From Lamellibrachia columna (lineage: Eukaryota > Annelida > Polychaeta > Sabellida > Siboglinidae), in NCBI GenBank assembly GCA_963662155.1, contig OY759274.1:39138990-39202989 (forward strand): a stretch of 64,000 bases of DNA, written 5' to 3'. Made by a program: the position numbers and the translations under genes. How positions within the stretch are numbered: the stretch's first letter is position 1; each line of letters opens with the position of its first letter. Shown here piece after piece: positions 22,832-36,094 of the stretch. Under the pieces are notes generated by a model. The model was not told where the DNA came from. It did not search any database and saw nothing but the letters and a program-made list of their open reading frames with translations.

Positions 22832-22885
22832 GTTGTGAAAGCCTAGTCTTATCGGGGGCTCTCACAAGACTGGCTTTATCACAAC
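22832..22885. repeat. Hairpin adjacent to repeat R
   Basis: The arm gttgtgaaagcctagtctt faces aagactggctttatcacaac, nearly fully complementary apart from a 2-nt bulge and one extra base, around a ~15-nt loop. The same hairpin is at 34322-34375 and 45700-45753. Confidence 0.7.
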
Positions 22886-24119
22886 AGGCTTTTGACTCAG
22901 ACTTTGGGTCATACAATCCGCGCGTGTGAATTGATCGTCTGGAAGATTATCTTTCCCGTCTTGTACCATGTCATCCTGAGTGATTGAACTTCAATAAAAT
23001 ATATATAATATATAACATAAACATATTTTATAATTCACCAGTGGCGTTTGTTAGTCACAAATACTTTATAATTATCTTCTGTGTTTTGCATCCCGTCAAA
23101 AGAATAGGAGATGGGTATTTTATGTCAACTGAGGCAAAACGTTTGCGCAGATTTGTAACAAACGCATATGTTTTATTCTTAACTGATCGGAGCGTGGGTT
23201 ATTTTTCTCGTAATCATGTTTAATGTTATCTAAGCGACTTAGACCTAACTATATGTAGACACCTAAAGAAGTGTTGGTGGGTGTGCGATACGACCGCATT
23301 CCCTCCAACAATTGCTACACGTATGTTAACTAGATGCAGATACCTCCTCGCAAGGTGAGCCTTAATAATGCGTCATCTGTAAATACCGTATCGTTGTACA
23401 CACTGGGCGGACCGACAATGGTACGTGTCTAGACTCCTGGGGCGGTTGTGCCACCTTCAGCTGTAGCAATCGCTGCAACTGTTTTTTTATCTATTCAAAT
23501 TACCGAATTGTGCATTTATTAAGCTTAGTTGTTATTCGCGGGGAGAGTAATTTGCACACATTCGCACAACAGTTTGATTTCATTAATTGCCCCTTTCTCC
23601 ATCAGTTACTTTACCCCGGGTGTAATCATAGTTAGCTTGTCAAGACATTATTAGTTTCTTCAGTAAAAGGTGCCCCGGCGATCGTTTTATGCCGTATTAT
23701 ATTATACTTACATATATTACATCATTTACTTCATATGGCAATATCTAGCCAGCCCAGCATACTACTTCACGTCACAGTAACAACAGCAGGTTCTTATACA
23801 TGCATTATTCCCAGGACCACGAAACGCATTGAAATAGTGTCTGCCCAACAGTTAAAAGTAAGATTTTCCATCATGTCCAATACAGTTGACACAGCATATG
23901 ACAAACAACACAGACAACACAATTATAATTCAAACTTTTATATGCAGACTACATAATGCATAAACATGGTAACATTGCTTATTTTTTATTTTCAATGTTT
24001 TTGTCACATACACTGGTTACCAGGTGATGTTTGTGGCAATGGATTTGAGGTATGCCTTGATGGGGCGGGTGTCATAGTCTGCTACCACTGTGTTCAGTGT
24101 TCACTGTGTTCAGCTTGGC
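22886..24119. other. Non-coding interval
   Basis: No supported gene. Small frames here (such as 22984-23223) are repeated in the other copies only because the block is duplicated. Equivalents: 34376-35603 and 45754-46962. Confidence 0.5.
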
Positions 24120-24560
24120 GTTCATATTGGCGTACGTTGGATGTGGTCTGGGTTGATCACATCGAGCACGTCTTGGGGCTTCACACCGTGATCAACATCC
24201 ATCAGTTGGAAGCTGTCCTGAGGCGGGCGACGAGGTTTGCAACTGGAGACTATTATACCGTCAGCAGTACCAGTCAGATGATCAGTAGATTGGCTGGCAA
24301 TCATAGCAACACAGAAGGACAACTGCCAAGATAGTCGTGACGTACCGTGTCACACACCATCTCATAGACATTCCAGCAGCCATGTTTCTACGTGGCTGCT
24401 CCACTCGTTACAAGAGGGCGCTGCCTCGTCCCCTACTGCAGGACAGAGGTATATAAGCAATCTTTCTTTCCATCTGGCATCCGACTATGGAACCAGCTGG
24501 CCGAGTGTACAGTCACATCCCCGAGGATTCAAGGGAGGGTTGACCAATCTGGGTGTGTAG
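24120..24560 (+). pseudogene. Retrotransposon RT C-terminus, block copy 1
   Basis: Reads INIHQLEAVLRRATRF then ATGDYY and SQMISRL, the usual region after the thumb of CR1/L2-like reverse transcriptases. It continues after a frameshift with THHLIDIPAAMF and TRYKRALPRPLLQDRG. After another frameshift it ends with GIRLWNQLAECTVTSP, reaching a stop at 24558-24560. At least two frameshifts show it is dead. It may be the tail of the same element as 17130-18472 with foreign DNA between, or a separate insertion. A 24-bp minisatellite starts 50 bp after the stop. Confidence 0.85.
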
Positions 24561-24610
24561 GCACTTAGCACGAATTTACCCCGATTTTAAACTGCACCAA
24601 ACAGGCAGTG

Positions 24611-25220
24611 TTACCACATTCACATTGTACATAGTCATCACATTCACGTCGTATATGTGCATCACATTCACGTTGTGTACAGTCACCACATTCACGTTGT
24701 ACATAGTCATCACATTCACGTTGTGCATAGTCACCACATTCACGTCGTATATGTGCACCACATTCACGTTGTGTATAGTTACCGCATTCACGTCGTATAT
24801 ATGTGCACCACATTCACGTTGTACATAGTCATCAGATTCAGGTTGTATACAGTCACCACATTCACGTTGTATATAATCACCACATTCACGTTGTATATAG
24901 TTACTACATTCACGTTGTATATAATCACCACATTCACGTTGTAAATAGTCACCACATTCACGTTGTAAATAGTCAACACATTCACGTTGTACATAGTCAT
25001 CAGATTCGCGTTGTATATAGTCATCACATTCATGTTGTATATCGTTACTACATTCAGGTTGTATATAATCACCACATTCACGTTGTAAATAGTCAACACA
25101 TTCACGTTGTTTATAGTCACCACATTCACGTTGTATATAGTCACCACGATCACGTTGTGTATAGTCACCACGTTCACGTTGTGTATAGTCACCACGTTCA
25201 CGTTGTGTATAGTCACCACA
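24611..25220 (+). repeat. 24-bp minisatellite (block copy 1)
   Basis: About 25 units of tcaccacattcacgttgtat with atag and variants (cgtcgtatatgtgc, tcatcacattc). It accounts for the large QRECGDY and YNVNVV frames on both strands, which are low-complexity translations and not genes. Confidence 0.95.
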
Positions 25221-26576
25221 GTGTGATAATTCTCCAGAGTGGGATTGTGCACTTACAAGGAAGAAGAAGATCAAAGGATTGTTTCAAATTAGTGAATACA
25301 TATTGTGATTATTGTTCGGTCCGCGATAATTGTGCGGTATTGCCCTAGCAGGAGTGCTATTCCTAGGGGGTAATGTACTGGGGTGAGATCCCGATGGTAT
25401 TGTCCTGTCACCATACATGGCACATGCGAGTACAACCCCATGGTTACGATGTAGCGTAGAAGACAGGAATCATTTAAGTTACTATGTCGGAAGAAATGCA
25501 GTGTTAAAAGACACGCATCGTGCATGTGTTGTGTTGTGTAAATGTCAATTGTATGCTCAGGTGTTGAGCTATCAGCGAATGCAAACAGTAAGTGTAGTCA
25601 TGTATAGAAATATTCGCATCAAGGAATATTAAACGTCACCAGTAAGTTCGCTGAATACAAACTATTATACAGCAATGGGCTACTCGTCATAAGGTCCTAC
25701 CTCCAAGACTATGCCTGAATCATTCGACCGCAACCAGTGTTCCATAAGGTTCCTTACTCTGGACTACACAAGAGATAGCCAACCGTATAAACAGGTCAGT
25801 ACCTTCCACCACATTGCATGTAGCGAGTATATGTTTCGCAGTGTGTGTAAGTAGCCTTTAGAACAGTACTCGGAGTAGGTTGAACGACAACCAAGTCAAC
25901 GGGGAATTTTCTGCTGACTGTAAGTATTACCTTATCTTATCTTTTATCTTATCTTTTAACTCCCACGACATAAACCAGTTGTCAAGAAGGCTCTGTTTAT
26001 GTGAACCTCTCTGACAAAAACAGGTCTTAGTTTTCAGCACTCGACACGGTAAAGCGCCTATGTTTGTAAACGCTGTCGTCGTCAGATGTTCTCATAACGG
26101 CCATAGAGGCTCGATAGAATTGTCGCAATATCAAGCCAAGCCGACTTTTACAATGGTAGTGGGGATTACCACTGCTTGGGTGAGGTGATATCCTTCGTTC
26201 GAAATGTATCGCGGTTGCTTGGATGAATAATAAGCAACCTGTAGAGAACACAGCTGGGCCCGTAATCTCAAAGCAGGTACGATTTCATAACTCAAGTTTT
26301 CCGTAATTGTATTGTGGCCGCAACATAACCGGGGAGTCACTCGTGGGATATCTAGGGATGCAAGTTCGACAACGAACAAGGGAAAGTTTTTTCAAAGGAT
26401 GAAATAGGGGTCTCAGTATCCCCGAAAAGGGTTGCTTAGTGAAAAGGGGACTAAAAATAACTCTGGAGTATCGTATTGCCGGAGAAGCTTTGATGCCATA
26501 TTTACGGGTAACATAAGTTGCGAAGTCTTCCGTAAACACGGACCCAGACACCTACAGTACATACAGTACATACATA
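25221..26576. other. Non-coding interval before the short satellite array
   Basis: No gene is recognised. Frames of 70-90 codons on both strands are shared by all block copies, which recent duplication explains. The interval ends in acagtacat repeats next to the satellite. Equivalents: 36753-38108 and 48090-49440. Confidence 0.5.
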
Positions 26577-26991
26577 GGGCCTTATTCTACGTTACCTGGC
26601 AGTGCTATGTTTTCAAGATTAAGACGCCGACACTTGTCGATTTACTTGCCTAGGGCCTTGTTCTACGTTACCTGGCAGTGCTATGTATTCAAGATTAAGA
26701 CGCCGACACTTGTCGGTGTACTTGCCTAGGGCCTTGTTCTACGTTACCTGGCAATGCTATGTTTTCAAGATTAAGACGCCGACACTTGTCGGTGTACATG
26801 CCTAGGGCCTTGTTCTACGTTACCTGGCAGTGCTATGTATTCAATATTAAGACGCCGACACTTGTCGATTTACTTGCTTTGGGCCTTGTTCTACGTTACC
26901 TGGCAGTGCTATGTATTCAAGATTAAGACGCTGAGACTTGTCGGTGTACTTGCCTAGGGCCTTGTTCTACGTTACCTGGCAGTGCTATGTA
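26577..26991 (+). repeat. 76-bp satellite, short array in block copy 1
   Basis: About 5.5 monomers of the same satellite as 8793-15103. Most carry the cgccgacacttgtcggtg form, in which the 8-base dyad is nearly perfect. Confidence 0.95.
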
Positions 26992-27406
26992 GCTAGTAAG
27001 TGACTACTAAGTGTATGCATACCGGTCGTAAGAATATATACACGCAACTCCACGAGCCCAGCTAACAACTGCAAAAGCGTAGATGCGTCGCGTCGGATCG
27101 TAGCTTGTATGGCTTCTTAACATACAAATGGAGCAGAGTAACAAATTAATAACAATTAACTGACACGAAAGATAGACATCTTAGTTTTAGCTTAGTTGCT
27201 CAGTTGCTAAAAATAATTCCGTTTGCTGCCAGGTGGAAGTCCGTTCACTGCGTTTCTAGTCTTGGTGTCATCCGAAGTTGGTTGGGTGTTTTTGTCGTCA
27301 CACCAAAATGTCGTCCAACGAAAAACCAACGTCTTTTTTACGTTGAGCCAATATTTCTTGACGTCACAATCGGATAAATCTGCCCAAGCTGCCTGTATAT
27401 TTATCA
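26992..27406. other. 415-bp segment between satellite and next block
   Basis: Lies between ctatGTA and GTAacttata. At the other block boundary (15101-15110) the satellite joins the block directly as ctatGTAacttata, so this looks like a 415-bp insertion with a 3-bp (or TA) target duplication. No terminal inverted repeats are evident and no frame is recognised. It repeats at 38524-38938. Confidence 0.6.
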
Positions 27407-29040
27407 GTAACTTATACATACGGATAATCAACCTAAATACGGTAGGCCATGTTTATTTTAAGCTTTGCTGCATGTGGCCTTGCGTGCGGTAACCCCGTGG
27501 TGGTAACCCCGTACTAGTAACCCCGTGCTGGTAACACTCGGCATGTTACCCAGAACAGCTAAGGCCTACTCGGCGTGTTCTCAATGTAATTGCACGATGA
27601 CTTTTAGGGCACTCCATGCCATGTTGTTGAGCAGCAGCGCGTGTATCTTATATTACCTGGCACACATTCTATCTTATATTACCTGGCACACATTCTATCT
27701 TATATTACCTGGCACACATTCTATCTTATATTACCTGGCACACATTCTATTGCACATTTTAGAGTCACGTTTGTTCAAATGCAGAAGGACTGTTTCGGTG
27801 ATATTTATTCATTCGAACATATTTTTAAAGACGTGTTATTTTATTCGGAGAGAAGAAGTAGATGCCATGAAAACGAACTATGTAGACGTATGACGGAGAA
27901 CAAGTCAGTGAAGTGTATGATATATATATATATCAATGTTAAATTATTGTTACAAGGTCTGACCACCAATTGCAACCAAGATGATCCTTTAATACGACAT
28001 GATCTTAATTCATTTCCACCTGGTATATACTATCTCCACCAAAATGACATTTTTGCCACAGTTTGTTTCCCAGATACCATGTTACATAACATTGAAAGAT
28101 CGACATAATTCCCCAAAAGATAATATTCACAACGATTATAATGTCGTCATAATCCCGTACCCTATGGGGCTTTTGACCTACAGGGTTTTTGACCGGGGAA
28201 TCGTTTCGACCCAGGGGGTTTGACCTGCATTTTTTTACCGTTTCCCATTCTATGTCCATGTTGTGGATATGAAAGGAAAAAATCCACGCTTTAGCTAAGC
28301 AAAGGGACAAAGGTCCTAATAGGTTTTGGTCCAGGTGGCACGAGTCCAGTTGGCAATTGTCCAAAAGGCTGTTGTCCCGGACCCATGAATTATATGTGAT
28401 ACCGGCTGGTCGATTATCAATGGCGATAACAGCCGTGGGAACCCATGCACTTGGCGTTGTCCAAAGAGGCTATTGACGTAATCAAAGGTGACCCTTTTAA
28501 GTCAGATCCCCTAAAGATAAGAATATATCATAGTGATGCACGCACTGATGTGTCTAGGATCTCGCAAAGGACCAAAGGGTGGCGGTGACGCAACATAGTA
28601 GATAAGAAATAAAAAAGCTAAACCGGAGAGGGCGATCGTGACATAATGCCCCCTCTTAAATACGCCACGAAAGCACAGGTTCGACGTTAATAAAATGACA
28701 CCTGATTGCTTTTTAAAAACAATGACACTAATAATATATTTTCATTCAAAAAAGTATTTGTAACATCAAACTAGAAAAAGTTAAAGATTTAATTAAAGGA
28801 TTTTGGGTTATGTTTTGAGGTTTTATGCATTGAGAGGTTATGTCAGTGGGGGTTATGTCCTACATAGGCCCAGTGCGGAGGGTGACTTTAGTGGCGAGGT
28901 TCCATTACAGTCGAACACGTAGTTTAATATTTCCAAAAACAACAAAAGTCATTAACTGAAGCATCGTACTTGCCTTCTGGCAAGTTCAGGCAGTGACCAT
29001 CTAATGTGGCGTACATTTTTGACGGCGGAGTAGATTTTAC

Positions 29041-29892
29041 AATAAAACACAGCGGCCGGGTCTTCCCGAGAAAGTAGCTGAACACCGTTTGAAAGACCAT
29101 CTGAACCTCAACAATCTACACGATATTAATCAGTCAGCATACAGAAGTAACCACTCGACTGAGACAGCTTTATTAAGAGTCCAGCATGACATCGCAGAAG
29201 CTCTCGATCGGAAACGTGTAGTGGCATTGGTCATGCTAGATCTGTCGAGTGAATTTGACGTCATCGACCATGACGTAATGATCACGCGTTTTCGACATTC
29301 ATTTGATCTTACTACTGAAGCCCTGGATTGGATGAGGTCATACATCAGCCAGAAATGGAACGTCGGCTGACAGACATCTACTTCACGGCGTCCCACAAAG
29401 ATTGGTGCTGGGCCCGAAGATTTACTGCATGTACACCACGCCAATTGGTGACATAGTGAAATAGCAAAATTTTAACTACCATTGCTATGCAGACAACACA
29501 CAGATTATATTTCTCCACCAAGCCTGACGAGAACTGTGGCGATGTATCGGCGGTCATTGAAGCGTGTGTGGTGGATGTCGGTGCGTGGATGAGCAGGAAT
29601 ATACTATAACTGAACCGAGAAAAAGTGATGAAACTGATTCTCATCTTCTCATCCAATCACCAACTACCCAAGATGAGCAACGCGGCCCTCACGATCGGAG
29701 GCAGACAAGTCAACGCGGTACCATTTGTGAGAAATCTCGGTGTTACACTAGTCAGCGGGCTGACCATAGAGAAACAGGTGTTATACCAGACAGCGGGCTG
29801 ACCATAGAGAAACAGGTGAACGCAATATCGAAATCATGTTTCAACCATATCCGAAACATCGGCCAAGTCAAATAATGCATCACTGACGACGC
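29041..29892 (+). pseudogene. Reverse-transcriptase pseudogene, block copy 2
   Basis: Counterpart of 17130-18472. Motif A LDLSSEFDVIDH is kept. The GVPQGS motif is damaged to GVPQRL, motif C is YADN, and an extra stop (caa to taa) interrupts NIGQVK at about 29873. Only two 38-bp units are present (29740-29815). The N-terminal part and frameshift match copy 1, so the lesions predate the block duplication. Confidence 0.88.
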
Positions 29893-30710
29893 AAGATTCT
29901 GATCCAGGCGCATTTCCTCTACAAACCGTATTCTGCCTTTGTACACATAACAGACGATCCTTCCATTAGTGACAGGTGGATATACTACCAACCAGCAACT
30001 AGAAATATAAGCATGTGCGCAGCAGAAGTGTCGTAATTTGCTAATGTGCCCTTTTTTAGTTCTTAAACTGTTTATTCCAGTCGGTTGCGAGAACGACAAA
30101 TGGTGGCGCCACACCATGGAGCCTGGATAATCGAAGCTATGTTTCGTGATGACGTGCGTGTAAGCCGTGGCGCCATCTGCTGATCAATCCTTTCAGAACT
30201 ACGTTAGCAGTTCACGTACGAAGCGTGATAGACACACCGAGACACGTTGAATGCAGTGCTGAGTGGGTCGTGGATAAGATAAGCCTACCACAAATAGGTT
30301 AAACGTCAGCGCACATGATCGATTTCAAATTGGTCTCTATGCAAGCCCTGCACTAAAACAGAAAATCGTCTCTATTCCACGTAATGTCTTAGTTATGTGG
30401 AAATATTTTTTAGACCTGTATTTATTCGACCTCTATACAACAACAGGAAGTCGTGATGCTTCACAATAGTGTTCCATGTGCAGCAATGCCTTGCTGGCAG
30501 TTAGTGACAACACTACATATATAATTCCTTATTTCCTGTAAATAAGTCGTGTTATCATACTAATATCATAATAGGCCGAAGTTAGGCCTATTAGGGCAGC
30601 ACATTTCAATTCTCCAATAGCCGAGAGCGGCTCCGCGGTGGCCCTATCACCAAGAGCGGCTCCCCGGTGGTTGGACTTCCGAGAGTGGCTCCCCTAAGCC
30701 TAAGGCTAGA

Positions 30711-31135
30711 GGGATCATGCCTCAGTTAGACTTCCCGAATGTAGGGCACAGTAATTTTAGATATGCGTAATTTAAAAAAAATCATATCATCTGACATAAC
30801 TGCATTTGAGCAGACACATTGGCAAGTTTGCTGGTAGAACATGTTGGCAGTGTAAATGTGGATTTTTGGATGATTTCAATAGGCGGAAGTATTTGGGGCA
30901 ATTTTTTCGCCACAAGGCGCGTGTGCGTAGTAATTGGTAATTGGTAATTGGAAATTGGTAAACACTGACGGGTATGGCAAGCGAAAAGAGTTAGAAATAT
31001 GTGATTTTTAGTAAAGTCGACCAGCATGAGATGAAATAATGACAACTGCAGGTAAGAAGTTTCAGAAATTTTTATGGTTTCCTTTTCTTATAATCGGTCA
31101 CCAATGGGAACCGTAACAGTAGGCTGAACCCAAAT
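30711..31135. repeat. Internal repeat R, first member (block copy 2)
   Basis: Counterpart of 19269-19700, preceded by an extra gagagcggctcc unit. It contains a short attggtaattgg expansion at 30934-30960. Confidence 0.8.
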
Positions 31136-32841
31136 AGGTACCCTGGCAACGGAAATGCGGCAGCCATCTAACAGTCACGGAGGAGTGTTTTTTTCTCAAA
31201 AATATACTGATAAAATGCATGAAAACGTGTGTATGTCACCAAACAATGAGTGTGTACTGTGGACAGGCTGCACAAAAGGAAGAATGGTTAAATATGGAGT
31301 TATTAATTGCCGACTCAGATGAGGCTACAGTCGTGTAGTGACAGTGTATAGGCTCAGTTACATGCTCCAACATAGAATCACACGAATACATCAAAACGGC
31401 TGCTAACTTGCCTCATGTTGCGTGCGTATGACGTAGAACATTGTCTATATTAGGCTAATTAATATTATATTATTATATTTATTTTATTGATTCCATTTAG
31501 TCAACAAGAGCATTAAACATTACTTGTTAAGTGCCGCTATTATTTAAACTTTGTAACTGTCTCCTTTAAGAGGTATCCTATAACAGATCTACTATATATA
31601 AAACATTTCAAATAAATGTACATTTTAATGTTGTGCTATAACGTTTGATGTGCATTAGCTGATGTGTTACGCTATTTGATGTAAGGTATTTATTTACAAA
31701 TAAACACCTTTTTATTTTCGTCTGTTAAAATTGCCCGAAAGAGCTCATGGCAAGATGAAAGCTTAAAATAAGCACATTTTTGTATGAGAAATCAAAGTTA
31801 ATTTTCAAAAATGTATATTCACCACATCTCAGTACCCATTGCATGTTGTGTGCAGTTCTTTGTAAGTTTGCGTACACAAGGAGATGAAGGTATGCAAGCC
31901 TAACCGTAACTAACCCCATCTCTAGCTAACCCCATCCCAAGCTAAACCCATCTCTATAGCTAACCCCTTCCCTAGCTAACCCTAACCATGAACTGGTTTA
32001 CAGAAAATATAGCCATTCCCATAGACACAGATTCATAGGAAAAGTGAACAGTTTGTTTGGAAAAACGCAGAGAGTAACAATCACGACTAGCATAGGATGC
32101 CAGAATGGAAATTTGGTCAAAATTAGGGGGTATGGCACTAGTTTGTGAGGGAACAGGTAGCTATTTTGCACCAGAATAGTCATTGGTAATATTTGTTATG
32201 TGGCCTAGTGCACTGGTAATATTGTGTAACAAAATTGGACAGAATAGTTGTATGTTAGTAGTGTCACAGCCACTGGAAGCATTGCGTGGTTCAGCATTTT
32301 CAAACGTCGCCGCAACGGGTATCTGGTCATGTGATACCCTTTTATGGTGACGTATCCAAATCAAGCAGTACGCCATGTAACCTATCAAATAGAAGCATGA
32401 AAGCAGTCACATAAACAATACAATTTAACAAGTCTGACACATTGGAATTAACTCAAAATATAGTTAAACGTGACAAATTGTCACTTTTCTGACAAAGTTG
32501 CGCCATATTTGGTTAAAAATCAAGCAATTATATAAATATTAATTTGAAAATAAATAGTTGGTATATTTAAAGAGACAGTAAGTTGGTTTCATTGGTTCGC
32601 AATGCTCTAAAAATCTAGTGTACATGGTCTATGATTTATCAAGTGTCAAAATTGACCTATAATTAAATTATGTGACTAGTTTTCAGCTAATATTATGGGC
32701 ATGGTATTGTTTTGATTTGGCTGCGAAACAAATGATAATGACGTGACAAGCAGCAGTGTCTCATAATTGGTTTAAATATACATTGTGTCGCAACTAGACA
32801 TAAAATTGCACACTTTCTCAGAAAAAAAAGCTTCCCTATTT

Positions 32842-33290
32842 GGGATCATGCCTCAGTTAGACTCCCTGCCTCAGTTAGACTTCACGAATGTAGGGCACAG
32901 TAATTTCAGATATGCGTAATTTAAAAAAAAATCATATAATCTGACATAACTGCATTTGAGCAGACACATTGGCAAGTTTGCTGGTAGAACATGTTAGTGT
33001 AATTGTGGATTTTTTTATTATTTCAATAGGCGGAAGGATTTTTGGCAAGTTTTTCGCCACAAGGCGCGTGTGCGTAGTAATTTATGCAGAAATTGGTAAA
33101 CATTGACGGGTATGGCACGTTCAGGCATTTTAAAAGAGTTATAAATGTGTGATTTTTACTACACTCAACCAGCATGTCAACGAGATGATGACAACTGCAA
33201 GTAAGAAGTTTAAGAATTTTTGGTTGTCTCGTTTTCTAATAATCATGCAAAACGTTAACATCGTCACCAATGGGAAACGTAACAGTAGGC
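32842..33290. repeat. Internal repeat R, second member (block copy 2)
   Basis: Counterpart of 21347-21785. It is intact, unlike the copy-3 counterpart, which has an internal deletion. Confidence 0.8.
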
Positions 33291-33811
33291 TGGACCCTAG
33301 ATTGTCGTGTGCAGCTCTCCGATGGTTGTACCGCCGAGAGCGGCTCCAAGGTGGTCCTACCGTCGAGAGCAACTCCCCGGTGGCCGGACCACCGAGAGCC
33401 GTTCCCCGTTGGCCATTCAGTTGAGAGTGGCTACTCTGTGGTTTAACTGCGAAATAGTATATCCGGTGGTTTGACCACGTAGCCGGATCTGCGAAAGTTA
33501 AACCGAGGAGCGGATATATTAACTATTATTATATTTACTTAACTTATTATAATATAATGCAATTAACTATTTTCTCATATTGTAAGCCATTGTGAGTATA
33601 TAGTCGTTCTCGTTGTATCTGCAAGATGCTCACAATATCTGTGTAATGTCGTTATGCGGTGTCGGTCACGAAGTTGCGTAGATTATTTTTTGATAACGGA
33701 TGACGTTTTACGCTCCGGGTGCTAGATGGTTGCGCGTTTCAAATATCTGGCATTTGCCAGGGAAGTCCAAACGCAAAGAGCGTTATAGGATCGATTGCAG
33801 TACAACACTGT

Positions 33812-34290
33812 TGGGACCACGCCTCAGTTAGACTTCCCGATGTGTTACGAATGTAGGGCACAGTAATTTTAGATGTGTAATTTTCAAAACATCATATCAT
33901 CTGACATAACAGCATTTGAGCAGACACATTGGCAAGTTTGCTGATAGAACATGTTGGCAGTGTAACTATGGATTTTCAGATGGTTTCAGTAGGCGGAAGG
34001 ATTTTTGGCAATTTTTTCGCCACAAGGCGCGTATGCGTAGTAATTTATGCAGAAATCGGTAAACATTGACGGGTATGGCATATTCAGGCATTTTAAGAGA
34101 GTTAGAAATATGTGATTTTGACTAAACTCGACCAGCATGACAATGAGATGACATGACATGACATGACATGACATGACATGACATGACAATGAGATGATGG
34201 TAATGGCAGGTACGAAGTTTCAGAATTTTTGATGGTCTCGTTCTCTTATAATCGTGCAAAACATGGTCACCAATGGTAAAAGTAACGGTA
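33812..34290. repeat. Internal repeat R, third member (block copy 2)
   Basis: Counterpart of 22338-22800, with the longest (gacat)n run, about eight units (34147-34188). Confidence 0.8.
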
Positions 34291-35603
34291 GGCTGAACCC
34301 TGTTGCCGCCCCCATTATCATGTTGTGAAAGCCTAGTCTTATCGGGGGCTCTCACAAGACTGGCTTTATCACAACAGGCTTTTGACTTTGGGTCATACAA
34401 TCCGCGCGTGTGAATTGATCGTCTGGAAGATTATCTTTCCCGTCTTGTACCATGTCATCCTGAGTGATTGAACTTCAATAAAATATATATAATATATAAC
34501 ATAAACATATTTTATAATTCACCAGTGGCGTTTGTTAGTCACAAATACTTTATAATTATCTTCTGTGTTTTGCATCCCGTCAAAAGAATAGGAGATGGGT
34601 ATTTTATGTCAACTGAGGCAAAACGTTTGCGCAGATTTGTAACAAACGCATATGTTTTATTCTTAACTGATCGGAGCGTGGGTTATTTTTCTCGTAATCA
34701 TGTTTAATGTTATCTAAGCGACTTAGACCTAACTATATGTAGACACCTAAAGAAGTGTTGGTGGGTGTGCGATACGACCGCATTCCCTCCAACAATTGCT
34801 ACACGTATGTTAACTAGATGCAGATACCTCCTCGCAAGGTGAGCCTTAATAATGCGTCATCTGTAAATACCGTATCGTTGTACACACTGGGCGGACCGAC
34901 AATGGTACGTGTCTAGACTCCTGGGGCGGTTGTGCCACCTTCAGCTGTAGCAATCCCTGCAACTGTTTTTTTATCTATTCAAATTACCGAATTGTGCATG
35001 TATTAAGCTTAGTTGTTATTCGCGGGGAGAGTAATTTGCACACATTCGCACAACAGTTTGATTTCATTAATTGCCCCTTTCTCCATCAGTTACTTTACCC
35101 CGGGTGTAATCATAGTTAGCTTGTCAAGACATTATTAGTTTCTTCAGTAAAAGGTGCCCCGGCGATCGTTTTATGCCGTATTATATTATACTTACATATA
35201 TTACATCATTTACTTCATATGGCAATATCTAGCCAGCCCAGCATACTACTTCACGTCGCAGTAACTACAGCAGGTTCTAATACATGCATTATTCCCCGGA
35301 CCACGAAACGCATTGAAATAGTGTCTGCCCAACATTTAAAAGTAAGATTTTCCATCATGTCCAATACAGTTGACACAGCATATGACAAACAACACAGACA
35401 ACACAATTATAATTCAAACTTTTATATGCAGACTACATAATGCATAAACATGGTAACATTGCTTATTTTTTATTTTCAATGTTTTTGTCACATACACTTG
35501 TTACCAGGTGATGTTTGTGGCAATGGATTTGAGGTATGCCTTGATGGGGCGAGTATCATAGTCTGCTACCACTGTGTTCAGTGTTCACTGTGTTCAGCTT
35601 GGC

Positions 35604-36044
35604 GTTCATATTGGCGTACGTTGGATGTGGTCTGGGTTGAACACATCGAGCACGTCTTGGGGCCTCACACCGTGATCAACATCCATCAGTTGGAAGCTGT
35701 CCTGAGGCGGGCGACGAGGTTTGCAACTGGAGACTATTATACCGTCAGCAGTACAAGTCAGATGATCAGTAGATTGGCTGGCAATCATAGCAACACAGAA
35801 GGACAACTGCCAAGATAGTCGTGACGTACCGTGTCACACACCATCTCATAGACATTCCAGCAGCCATGTTTCTACGTGGCTGCTCCACTCGTTACAAGAG
35901 GGCGCTGCCTCGTCCCCTACTGCAGGACAGAGGTATATAAGCAATCTTTCTTTCCATCTAGCATCCGACTATGGAACCAGCTGGCCGAGTGTACAGTCAC
36001 ATCCCCGAGGGTTCAAGGGAGGGTTGACCAATCTGGGTGTGTAG
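35604..36044 (+). pseudogene. Retrotransposon RT C-terminus, block copy 2
   Basis: Counterpart of 24120-24560 with the same frameshifts and the same order LEAVLRRATRF, RALPRPLLQDRG, LWNQLAECTV. Confidence 0.85.
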
Positions 36045-36094
36045 GCACTTAGCACGAATTTACCCCGATTTTAAACTGCACCAAACTGGCAGTG

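Larger units (their letters stand above)
15104..27409 (+). repeat. Tandem block, copy 1 (12.3 kb)
   Basis: First of three direct copies of a composite block; the matching start (aacttatacatacggataatc) recurs at 27410 and 38942. In order it holds: an RT pseudogene, three ~450-bp internal repeats, a retrotransposon C-terminus, a 24-bp minisatellite, 5.5 satellite monomers and a 415-bp segment. Copy 1 is the most divergent. It has one unit instead of four of a 26-bp repeat (15354), a private ~437-bp (AT)n-containing segment (15549-15985) and a 15-unit minisatellite in the RT region. Confidence 0.93.

Noticed and set aside
24576..25274. Minus-strand 232-codon frame of QRECGDY repeats, and the 248-codon and 154-codon equivalents in the other blocks
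   Set aside because: It lies entirely in the 24-bp minisatellite, where several frames on both strands stay open at once. Array structure differs between copies without regard to a protein.
26285..26551. Minus-strand 88-codon frame repeated at 37817 and in part at 49209
   Set aside because: It is kept in the copies because the blocks are recently duplicated. A second frame overlaps it, copy 3 truncates it, and no motif is recognisable.
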